NCBI GenBank assembly: GCA_011109175.1
Contig: RDEW01000097.1
Span: 31,377 to 95,376, forward strand
Origin: Dicyema japonicum
Lineage: Eukaryota; Dicyemida; Rhombozoa; Dicyemidae
Reading direction: 5' to 3'
DNA length: 64,000 bases
Each line of letters opens with the position of its first letter. Position 1 is the stretch's first letter. Shown piece after piece: positions 33,256-42,744 of the stretch. The notes below the pieces were generated by a model. That model made no database searches and was not told the origin of the DNA. It saw nothing but the letters and a program-made list of their open reading frames with translations. The position numbers and the translations under genes were made by a program.

Positions 33256-33744
33256 CCTTCCTTGGATTATATTATGACTGTTTGTGCTGGGCTTACAATG
33301 GTAAACCTGGGGTTAATAATAGTAATAATAATGTACATCGACGAACAATTATATTAATATTTAATCTGAGAAGTATGAGCCAAGTACTACTATTATTAGT
33401 AAACAACAAATGATATAAACCTATACAAGATTACCATAATGACCCTAAATTAGGATATCATTGCTGTCCTTATTTCTACCTTTTTCATCGAGCTTTTGTT
33501 ATAAAACACTTTCAAAAATTGCCGTCATACAAAATTTAATTTTACAAACTTTAAATTATCACGTGGGTTTCATGGAAAACGTGATTTTATAAAGTCATAT
33601 GAGTGGTGAAAAAAATCTTCATTATTTTGGTCATTAATTTCTGTGGTCTAACTATGTTTCTGTGATTCAATAAAAACTCAGGATCTCCTAGAAATAGACG
33701 TAAAATGTATAAATTATAAACGAATTGGATATAAAGTATAAAAA

Positions 33745-34378
33745 ATGCAGGAAAATATCAACAAATATATAAAACAGTTTTATATTAAATTCGATAGTAA
33801 AAAATATGAAAAGGCTGCTTTAATAGCAGTCACTATACTCAGAAATGTCGATATTTTCAATAAATTTAAAAATGGTAGTTATTTTCCTTTCTGATAGAAC
33901 CATCGGACACTAACCACATGGAAATGCTATATTGTGAAGCTCTAGGGAATGGAAGCTACGAACAGATAAAAAGGAGTAGAGAACTATCAGAGTGTCTTGT
34001 TGAGAACTTACTTGAAAATAATGACTATAAATTACTGAAACAAGTAATTTAAAAAAAAGATATGCAAACTGTGACACACAAAAAGAATATAACCCCAGGA
34101 TCTGTAAAATATTGGGAAAAGGCAACAACGGTGTAAATCTTGTCCAAACGTATATTGTGGATTTTTCAGATAAAGACATTTATCCATTTTCTCATTTTGA
34201 ACGATATTTAGGTTCTTGTCGAATTCTTACAACTTGTGACAGAAAAATTCGAATGCAGACATTAGTGCATTTGATGCTTTTTAATCCGACTTTTGATGGC
34301 TCCTACCTTGCATTGAGGACCTGTTCGCATTCCAGTCGATATCCGTCTGCCGTTCTTGGCCCGAGCTGGTCTGAGTAA
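33745..34378 (+). CDS. Unidentified helical protein gene with a 23-nt intron
   Basis: ATG at 33745 opens MQENINKYIKQFYIKFDSKK and continues to RNVDIFNKFKN. A 23-nt intron (gtagtt...gatag, near 33876-33898) joins in phase to EPSDTNHMEMLYCEALGNGS and ...ELSECLVENLLENNDYK. The frame then ends at TAA after a GTAATT donor. The next exon is ambiguous. One candidate is a 115-codon open frame (about 34030-34378, with RICKILGKGNNGVNLVQTYI); the other is a shorter exon (NITPGSVKYWEKATT). The first two exons look like amphipathic helices of a TPR-like repeat protein. The family is not recognised. Confidence 0.45.
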
Positions 34379-34904
34379 ATTAGGTTAATTAAGCCCCTTT
34401 CAGGATTGCGGAAGGCGAAGCTCAGTACGACAAGGTGGTTCTTCTAAAACATTTGGCTTTGATCATGCGAGTAACTCCCATTACGTGCTCAATTCCTGCA
34501 AGCCATAATGGAGACCATGTCATAATAACTGTATTTATTGGTTTTGCCTCTGTTTAATGAATAAATATCCCTTTTAAACAGTTTTATTTTGAAAAATTCA
34601 TAAATGCACGATATTTTCGGTCATTGCACCGTCAGTATTTAGATTGATTTAAATTCGTTTAAATTTGAAAATTCTGTCGATTTTTAATGATAGACAGAAG
34701 GATTCACAACATGATTAAGATCAGTGGTTAATTGTATGAGTAATGTTGCTTCTATGAATGAGTCATAATTCCTGTGGTGCGTAGCTCTAACGAAAGAAAC
34801 TTCAAGATAGGCATGATCTCTGTTCAATTTTTTATCGTGTCCATCGACAGTGATTACTTATTCTTTTATATTTAAATAAATAATTAATTGATGTTAAACT
34901 ACCT

Positions 34905-35165
34905 AAATAACATGGGGGATGTAGAGAAGTGACGTAGACTGATATTGTGTGACATTGTATTATCAGGTTGGAGTAATTGTGGGAGTATGGTATCAGTGTT
35001 GTTTGAGAAGTGGTTTATATATTTGCATTATTGCTGTGATATCGATAAGAATTAAGGGGAGTTGTTGGCAATTAAGATGAGGTTAGAGGAGTATTTGAAG
35101 AATTTGTGTAAAGTGAGGGATTTCTGACTGTTTTTATCACAATGAAATAATTCATGCTGTCAACT
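34905..35165 (+). repeat. Dispersed repeat family K, copy 1
   Basis: ACATGGGGGATGTAGAGAAG at 34911, GAAGAATTTGTGTAAAGTGA, then CTGACTGTTTT and TGCTGTCAACT. It matches the inverse of 38405-38690 over most of its length. Both copies can be read as broken protein (LLKNLCQV / LKNLCKV), so this may be an old gene duplicate. Confidence 0.65.
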
Positions 35166-35389
35166 TTTTCAAATGAATAACAGCCAGACATTGGGCGTTT
35201 CTTGAGTAAGTGAATCCGATGACGAGACTAGAAGGAAGAGAAATCTTCATTCAAGTAGCCACATGGCACCAAGCGTCTTCTAACGATGGCTACGGAGATC
35301 AAATGGAGAAGTCATTTAGTCTCACGTACTGCTGAGTGTAGTCATTCGTCCTAGCGTTTTGAGAAAATGAAACGATTCCCATTTATTTC

Positions 35390-35665
35390 TCCAATTGTCT
35401 AAACTACGACATCCAAAACAGAACGTGAACTGGTCCGGTATAGAATCCTTTTGAATTTCTTTCCCTTAGGTTTGTCAGTTTTTGCCGCGAATACAACGTA
35501 TTTACTGCGAACTTAACGATGTAAGAAAAAAAAAGTCTATGCACGTAAAATCTCATACCAATGACTTCCCTTTGTCTGTCAGGCCGACCGGTTCAGCATG
35601 CTTCAAGAGCTCATTTATCCCCTTGTCGTGGTAATCTTTTTTAATTTTTTAGACATCAAAGAGAA
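35390..35665 (+). repeat. Dispersed repeat family E, truncated copy
   Basis: TTTATTTCTCCAATTGTCTA, AGGCCGACCGGTTCAGCATG, CAAGAGCTCATTTATC and GACATCAAAGAGAATAATAT. It stops exactly where the inverted repeat at 35666 starts. Confidence 0.65.
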
Positions 35666-36897
35666 TAATATATCACATGGGCAACTAGAAGCCTATGGGC
35701 AACCTGTTTTTTACGTGTTTCCATGGTAACCAGAGATAATAATAATATGACTTTTTTTAATTATTATAAAACAACATTTAACTAATTCATTAATTCTAAA
35801 TAAATAATTAATACAAACTGTAGTTATTAAATGGCTTACCTGTTTTCTTTTAATATTAACAGCATGTTTTTAGTGATTTTTTACTTCAATTTAGATTTTA
35901 TCTTGAATATGAAAAATTAAACATATCTTATGTGGAATCGATCCTGAAGATATAAGTACTCAAATGAGACGGAGAGTACGAGAAAGGCCTCATTCGATAG
36001 AAACGATGAGCTTAATTCTGATTTATTTTAGACTTTTCTTGATAGGAAAGACAAAAAGTTGAAATCTGGTTGGAGTGGGACAAACTACACTAGATGGTTA
36101 AAGGTGCCGAAGGTGGGAGTCGTTAAGCTCCTGTGCGGCATAGGTACTCTGGCTACCTATGCCAAGGGAAGATTTATCAAACACGGAGAATGCAGTTGTC
36201 TAGGATTCAGGAATGAGGACGACGCTTTAGCTTTCGAAGATGAGGTCAATATTAAGGTATTTTTTGGGCGTGGGGCACATAACATGGGTCATTCATAAGG
36301 CTTCGGATTCAATAGTGCTAGTTTTCTGAGCCCCCCTTGACTAGGTAGATGATAATGTAGTCGAACACATCAAGAACGATTCCATAAGCGGGGAAAAAAT
36401 GAAGGTTGGCTTCGCTGAGGAGCAGATGCAGAGAGGATCTGAATTACGGGGGTCCAAATTCGAGGAAGGCCTGCCAATCAAAAGTCAGGTCTCTCAAGTG
36501 CGTGAACTGTGGCGAGGAAGGACACAGTGCGAGCCATTCAAGATGCACCCTGTATCAAAATGCTACGGAGAAGCTACTACAGGGAAGAAGGCAAGCGCCT
36601 TCCTCTGGAATTACTAGTGATGTAAGCGCTATCTATCGTATGGTAAAAGATATCCAAACGCGCTTAGGGATATTGTGTTGTGCTACAGAATAGAAAATGC
36701 GCCGAAAGTATTTTTTCAAATTTATGTATAGGTTGACTTTTCTGATGGAAGATCGGTCTTAATGTAAAGACTTAAAAAATAATTGTTTTATATTAAATAA
36801 ACTCGTGGCTAAATCTAGCAATTGATATCTTGTTACCATGAAAACACGTAAAAAACAGGTTGCTCAGAGGCATCAAGCCACCCATGTGACATATAAT
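35666..36897. mobile_element. Element with about 64-bp inverted terminal repeats around a gag fragment
   Basis: Left 35666-35730 and right 36833-36897 are inverted copies at roughly 80% identity by eye. They share the perfect core GCAACCTGTTTTTTACGTGT plus CATGGTAAC and CACATGGG. The inside is AT-rich and carries the LINE gag fragment at 36058-36693. The left end interrupts repeat family E. No transposase was found, so it is non-autonomous. A target duplication is not evident. Confidence 0.6.
36058..36693 (+). pseudogene. LINE gag/ORF1 fragment with zinc knuckle
   Basis: Collinear with 32280-32640 (VPKVGVVKLLCGIGTLATYA, LGFRNEDDALAFEDEVNIK). It then continues into LKCVNCGEEGHSASHSRC, a CX2CX4HX5C variant of the CCHC knuckle, in the frame of 36406-36693. 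Stops and one frame change break it. It lacks the N-terminal domain of the other copy. Confidence 0.7.
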
Positions 36898-37009
36898 TAA
36901 TTGATATGCCAATCTGAAAAGGATAAAAACGTCTAGAATTAGGTGCATTATCTCCAATTGAATAATTGTTCATTAATATTTGTTAAACAATCAGTTTGAT
37001 GACTATATG

Positions 37010-37135
37010 GCATCCGCCATGACTGCGTAAATATTCTCTTTCAGGACTGCAAGTGTGATTCGCTCAAATAGCCAGTAACGCTCATGGAGATCTCCTGTGA
37101 ATGTCGAAATCCAATTCCTAGTTAATCCAGTAATT
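37010..37135 (+). repeat. Dispersed repeat family H
   Basis: TTCAGGACTGCAAGTGTGAT, TCGCTCAAATAGCCAG, CTCATGGAGATCTCC. Other copies are at 56895, 60095 and, inverted, 63085. Confidence 0.7.
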
Positions 37136-37281
37136 AGAGTGTTGAAGACGAAATAGAACCGTACGTTTTATTGCGAAGGGAAAGAATATATAACATCGTC
37201 TGATAAGCCAGCGTATTTTGTTCATTTTAATATCTGAGGTATTTGATCCACTTTGATTTAAGTTATTTGTTTACGAGAAAA

Positions 37282-37433
37282 ATGTTCATCCGCTTATTCT
37301 TTATTTCATTGTTTCAACTTTTCTTGGTGAGTAATGACCATTTCAACGATAGTTATGCCCGATAACTAAAACACATATGAGATGCGTTAAAAAAACCTTG
37401 AATATATATAAAAGTTCCCCTTATTATACTTAA
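37282..37433 (+). CDS. Possible small secreted peptide with a 26-nt intron
   Basis: ATG at 37282 encodes MFIRLFFISLFQLFL, a signal-peptide-like run, ending exactly at a donor GTGAGT (37327). A 26-nt intron (37327-37352, acceptor GATAG) leads in phase to LCPITKTHMRCVKKTLNIYK and a stop at 37431-37433, giving 41 residues. The short product and a single junction keep this tentative. An alternative splice at 37389 is possible. Confidence 0.35.
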
Positions 37434-37439
37434 GGTTTG

Positions 37440-38400
37440 AGGGTGAGATGTAGTGTACCCTCAATTACGAAAAACTGCATAGTAGTTTATAGTTGGAACC
37501 TTTTCTCATAGAATGAAGAAAATCAGATGAGTTCTGAAATTATTCATTACTTATGTCATATGAGACTAGGAGTTATTATTTTCACTAACTCAGATTTAAA
37601 AAAATACTTGAACGAGTTTACTCAAATTAATATACGAATATCTTCCTTTGTTGGCATACAAGTTTATTTTCGTCCTTAAACTCAACATCTACACATCTCT
37701 ATTCTCTTACTCACTAATTCGATGATGGTTTGAATAACTTTTAACGTTTCTAACATACTAAATTGTATCAATTCACCTGACCAAAGCATTTGACTGAACG
37801 TCAAGAAGGGTTTTTAGTAACAAATTTTATTTTGTGTGAGGATCTTTTTTACTCTGATTGTTTCTTAATGTAAAGTTGAATTGTCCATTTTTGAGGTTCG
37901 TGGTCTATGAATCCATCGACTATAATTAGAAATTGAGGAATATTAAAAGTCCAACGACTAATGAGTTTTAGCACCATACAAGCGAAGTTTTTTATGATAT
38001 ATAAGTGGATAATTTTTCATCGTGGCTTCTAAGTCAGCTCGGTTCCTGAAGGATAATGGAATAGGAGACGGGTAAGACGTTTGAGTAAATCTTTCTGAAA
38101 ATTCAGAAAACACATATATCATAATACTAATTAAGAATAATGTCTTTCCATTATTTGTTCTTGTATTTATGGATAAGATAGTCAATTTATTAATTTTAAC
38201 ATCCAATGATGTGAGAGCTAACCTAAAAGAACCAATGCTGTAAATATACGGGTAATATATTTCTCTTAGAAAATTAGTTACCTTATCTTTCCTACCACAG
38301 TCAGTCCTCAACTAATTCAAATAATTATTAGATCAATCAGACACAAGGACAGCAGATAGGGGAAACGTTAACACTATCAAAATACCTTTATAAATTTCAC
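37440..38400. other. No confirmed gene
   Basis: A 117-codon open frame lies on the minus strand (37958-38311, with FLREIYYPYIYSIGSF). It has no second copy and no recognised domain. It is long for chance but unsupported. Confidence 0.3.
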
Positions 38401-38404
38401 CATA

Positions 38405-38690
38405 AAGATGAAATAAGCCAAAAATATTAAATTTAACTGAGTTGACAGCAATAATTATTTACTATTTCATAAAACAGTCAGACATCCCCCACTTGACACA
38501 AATTCTTCAATAATCCTCTAATTTTCCCCACAATCCCTATCGATATAACAACAATAATGTAAGTATATCCACCACTTTTCAAACAACAGTGATCCATTGT
38601 TTCTAAAAACACTCTAATTTTTACAATACAGTGTATCAGACACGCCAACAGTCTACTCCACTTCTCTACATCCCCCATGTTCTTTCGGTA
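38405..38690 (-). repeat. Dispersed repeat family K, copy 2
   Basis: Inverse of 34905-35165. The minus-strand frame MGDVEKWSRLLACLIHCIVK ... GLLKNLCQVGDV is open here (38478-38717), while the other copy has stops. Confidence 0.65.
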
Positions 38691-38828
38691 GCTAATATAA
38701 ACTGGCAGATCTTCCACAGTCTCAGAGAGGTCCCACCTGCTACTTCCAAAGTTCCTTTACTTTTCAACCAGAAGCGTTTAAAGTCTTTAGGTATGACCAG
38801 TTCACGACGATGATTCACGTGTTCTGAG

Positions 38829-39265
38829 GCGATTGAATATAGCTGATATGCTCCAGCCAATTGAAATGGTGCTTGAGAAAATCCCTGGTGAAGGTATTAA
38901 GGGACTTGCAGGCTTTCTCGTCAAAAAAAGTTGGCAAAATTCACGCCAGTGAGATAAGGGCCTTGACCTTTTGAACAAGCTCTTGTAAGACAATGTGGAT
39001 TTTGTTGTGAGAGATTTGTCTTCTGAAACACAGTAGAGATCAAAATAGGCGAGACGTTGATTCTTGCCAAGTCACGTGCTTTGCTGCATCCGACAATTTT
39101 GAACAGCCTCATGGAAAGAGTTGTCGTGGAGAGAATGTGGGACCCGTATGTTGGTAAACACAGATTGAACTTTGGGAGAACTCCATGAGATGACTTTGAG
39201 TTTAAAAAATGAGGTACCGCATTATGTTGTGGTGATCCGACTCTGTGAGGTTGGTGGAGAATTTA
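38829..39265 (+). pseudogene. Unidentified broken gene
   Basis: A plus-strand run RRLNIADMLQPIEMVLEKIP, then GLAGFLVKKSWQNSR, then single stops, with DKGLDLLNKLL and DNVDFVVRDLSSETQ following in the same frame. The next frame carries GETLILAKSRALLHPTILNS and VVVERMWDPYVGKHRLNFGR. The amino-acid texture is clearly protein-like, with a few stops and one shift, as in a young pseudogene. I do not recognise the family. The upstream stretch 38640-38815 may hold its 5' part (LLFNQKRLKSLG). Confidence 0.4.
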
Positions 39266-39424
39266 ATAAGAAATTCTCCGCACTGGTATTATTATTTGTC
39301 TTACTTGTTTGGCCGAGACTTTCCAGAAGTTAACCCTTTTTTGAAAGGGAGAGAGAGATAAATCCTGAATGCTCGGTCCCAGTTTTGTTTTATATGGGCA
39401 ATGCAAAAAAGTCTCACTAGAGAA

Positions 39425-39580
39425 CGTTTTTATTTTATATTTATTAACTCAAGACCACGGTAAAACAAAACTAATTATCACGTGATCCCGATGCATTCTA
39501 ACAGAGACCTCATTTTTGCCCGGTGTTCTTCATTCGTGCCCGCGCATGAATGAAGAGGACGGCTGCCTGTCTCACTAGAT
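39425..39580 (-). mobile_element. LINE 3'-tail fragment (family B)
   Basis: TTAACTCAAGACCACGGTAA and ATCACGTGATCCCGATGC, inverse of the tail at 6195-6245. It also holds the palindromic TTCATTCGTGCCCGCGCATGAATGAA. Confidence 0.75.
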
Positions 39581-39589
39581 AACGTTTTG

Positions 39590-40235
39590 TAAGCATTATC
39601 CAGATTTTAAATTTTTAGTGATTATTTTATTAAAATAAACGTATTTAATTTTATAATTGAATTTTTCTAGAAGACTGAGAAGACACTTTCGCACGTTTGT
39701 TCGGACAATGGAACCTTGGATGGCACAGTTGATTTCGTTGACTAGGATCACTAATTATTTGACATTATTTCTGTTTTTGAGGTTATTTGATACGTATGTT
39801 TTGGTGGTGACGTGCTAAACTGAAATCTTATTTCAACATTCTTATTATTATTATTAAAAATCAAAATTTCTTATCATTTTAGTATGGAGACCAGTCCACG
39901 TGGTTCCTAACGATAAATTGATGACCATAAATTTTTTCATACTAGTCAGCTATTTTTCATTCAGCACATGTCGAAACATATATGAAATATTCGTTGGATT
40001 TCCTCACCCCGTGTTAGCTCAACCACAATACTTTCTAAGTTTTTTCAAGATGTAAATTCTCGTAATTTTTTTAATGAAGAGCATGCCAATTTTATTTCTT
40101 TAAAAAATTGAACCAAATCGATAATTTTATTTTAATGTTATTGAAAATGTTAAACTTGTTTTAAAATAAGTGATAATTTGGCCACGTGGTTATGCGATGT
40201 CAAGTTACTAATAAATTGAAAATTTGTCTTTTCTT
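39590..40235. other. No gene resolved
   Basis: AT-rich, no repeat or coding set recognised. Confidence 0.35.
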
Positions 40236-40236
40236 T

Positions 40237-40445
40237 TTTCTAGTGGGATCTTAATGTCTACTAAATTCAGAAGACGTTGGAAATCAAAAGGATCTTTTTC
40301 TTCACCTTCACCTCGACTGCAACTCCCAGGAAATGTCAATTGGATCAGTTTGCCTAGATGAAGGGTGAACTGGAACCTGTTTAGGATCACGGGATAGTTA
40401 GTTAGGTTTTTACCGTTGGTTTGGAATAATTTCATATTAATATAT
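40237..40445 (+). mobile_element. LINE 3'-tail fragment (family B)
   Basis: GGATCACGGGATAGTTAGTT AGG at 40384, then TTTTTACCGTTGGTT. The upstream part is weakly coding. Confidence 0.65.
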
Positions 40446-40813
40446 ATAGTAAGTCCTTGCAAATAGAATAATATATAAGAACTTCAACACTGAGGAAAAA
40501 ACCACCCTTCAGAGGAAAGCCTAGAACCAGAGCACATTATTGAGATTCGAACTAAGGACATCACTTATGAGTGTTTTAATTTAGAACTTTTGGATTGTAA
40601 AAGGTCATTGTAGTATAGGAAATATGACAGCATACAAAGAAACATTCCAGGCATATAACAAATGTTAGTTATAGATTCATATTAACGTCATGGTTCCCTG
40701 TCTTTTTTGTAAATAAACAAGATATCCACCATCAACAAAGTAATTTGTCTTAATTCCAAGTCTATGACCCTTGAAGCATTTCTACTTTAATGACAACGAA
40801 AATTCACAATCTA

Positions 40814-41020
40814 CTAAATAGTGCCCTCTATGATATCCTTATCAAATACCTCAAAAACCACTAAAGAGATTCCGAGTAAATCGCTGTAAGCGGTTAAAGA
40901 TGCCGTTTGACCTTCCAGTCGTCTGTCTGGAATCACTTAATTAGATTGGACATTCTATCTCATGATCCTTTAGTCGTGTGCAATAATAATAATTTTTTGT
41001 AAAATCAAATAAAACATTCA
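40814..41020 (-). CDS. Gene fragment with a 25-nt intron, coiled-coil to globular
   Basis: Minus strand. An open stretch (FTKNYYCTRLKDHEIE) ends in a 25-nt intron (40951-40927, gtccaa...ttccag, phase 1). It joins in phase to YRRLEGQTASLTAYSDLLGI and SLVVFEVFDKDIIEGTI, stop at 40816-40814. The polar heptad-like part followed by a compact hydrophobic part recalls kinetochore proteins such as SPC24/SPC25, but that is only an impression. It may be the 3' end of the same gene as 41188-41531. Confidence 0.4.
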
Positions 41021-41187
41021 GTAATCATTTAAGAAAACTTAAGAATAGCAAACACTAGACTACATACACATAAAAACAAATAGACCACAAAACACATTAA
41101 ATTATTATTATTTTGCAAAACACATCTACTAAAAGTTATCTTTTTGTCGCTTCTGAAACAACGTGGATAATTTTCCATGTTAGATTC

Positions 41188-41531
41188 CTCCACGCTTTTT
41201 TTGAGAAGGAATTTTTCGGAGGACTTCTAGACGTACATTTTCAAGTTTCTTATTTACAGTCTCAAGATCTTCGTGAATTACAATAGGGGAAGAGTAGCGT
41301 GGACGTCCGCGGTATCCACAACTGCTCTGGAAGTAAGCAACATACGAAAAAACAATAATAGTTATATTTTCAAAAGTGCGACATTGGAAGCTATCGAACT
41401 AACTAAGCGATCCACCTTCAGCAACATTTATAAAACTTTCTTGTTTATTTTCCTTGCCAATTCAATCCGAGCATTCTCCTCAGCTGCCTTTAATTATAGG
41501 AGTCTATCCCTTGTTCCTCAGCCTTGGACAT
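41188..41531 (-). pseudogene. Coiled-coil protein gene remnant
   Basis: ATG at 41531 starts MSKAEEQGIDSYN. A shifted frame continues KAAEENARIELARKINKK and VDRLVSSIASNV, and a last exon reads VIHEDLETVNKKLENVRLEV LRKIPSQKKRGGI with a stop at about 41188. Small introns (for example 21 nt after NKK) can join the later parts. The first junction needs a one-base shift. Charged heptads suggest a coiled coil. The family is unknown. Confidence 0.4.
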
Positions 41532-41599
41532 TTCCCGCGTTTGTGAATTATATAATAGGACTGGTTTAACTAGGACATTGTACACCCTTAGCCGGAACC

Positions 41600-41920
41600 T
41601 CACATCTCTCATAAAAATTAAATGATCTAAGATTCCATCGGATTAAAGTATATTTATAAAATTTATTTTTTCAATAAAATTTTATATTTTTTTTAAAATA
41701 AACCACATATTACTATGTTTGTCAAGAGGGTCGTTTCCGTGGATGTCTAGGATAACAATTACGGTGTCAATCAAAGACCTGTGTCTTGGAATAAATCATA
41801 TAATTCAGTCCCTTGTTCATTGGAATATTCACTGCACAACCATCGCAATTTCGTTTAATTTTATTAATTATTCGTATTGAAATACAATCAACTCTCGCAG
41901 CCATTTTATGGAAATTTTGT
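41600..41920. other. No gene resolved
   Basis: AT-rich spacer; nothing recognised. Confidence 0.35.
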
Positions 41921-41924
41921 AAGC

Positions 41925-42120
41925 GTTCAGTTTTGTTATCTTAATTGGCGATATGCTTAGCATTTCGTATAACAGAGAGATAGGTGCATCTTTCTAGTAT
42001 TGAAGTAAACATCTGAGGCATAGGTTCTGTTTTACCGATGATTTCAGCTACTGTAAATGAATTACATCAGGCAGTGTTTATGTTGATATTTCTAATATTG
42101 AGAGAGAAACGGATTGAACT
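41925..42120 (-). pseudogene. Repeated gene family L, second copy
   Basis: On the minus strand FTVAEIIGKTEPMPQMFTSI then LERCTYLSVIRNAKHIAN, the counterpart of 27962-28200. One stop precedes it. Both copies lie on the minus strand, 14 kb apart. Confidence 0.4.
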
Positions 42121-42129
42121 GTAGAACGG

Positions 42130-42740
42130 TTGCAACATCTGTGATCGCTATCAAGGATATCAAAATAGACTTTCATATTACCCACAGCTACCCATGAGCA
42201 CTTCCTCTCGTAGTTGCTAAGGAAATCGACTGTGAAGAGAAGTTTTCGGCCGACCGACCTTTTTTTGCCCAGAACATAGATGTGCGAAGCGGATTTCTGA
42301 CTTTTGCGGAGAAATTCGTCTCCTCACCGATGAAAGTTTAACAACAATAAAACTATTTACTGATAATAGACAATATTTGTTAGTATTCATATCCGACTCA
42401 ATATTTGAAAATGATAAAAGTAAATCATCTCTTTTGACAACATCAAGTCTATTCTTAGCTTTTTGTAAGTAATACTACTTTACTGAAGCCATATTCCACC
42501 AAATAGGTTGGTGGAAAAGCAATAAAATTGAGCTCTCATTTGCAGATTAGGATATTTGTTTGGCAAATCGGTATATATTCGAAAATTTATTTGATGGTTA
42601 TCGAAAGCTTGAATTGTCAGATGGTCAGATTGCATATCTATCATGTCTTCTTGTATCTTGATCTCAACTGTGGAAGGTTTTACATTGAAAGAATCAATAA
42701 TCCTTTTTATATTTATGTGCACTATCCAAATGATTTTTGA
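42130..42740. other. Unresolved
   Basis: Overlapping open frames on both strands at 42480-42740 (80 and 70 codons). I cannot tell whether either is real. Confidence 0.3.
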
Positions 42741-42744
42741 GTTT

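Noticed and set aside
37958-38311. 117-codon minus-strand open frame as a gene
   Set aside because: No recognisable motif and no second copy; left as unsupported rather than called.
38829-39265. Identification as a NELF or OSCP-type protein
   Set aside because: Compared from memory; no consistent block alignment, so left unnamed.
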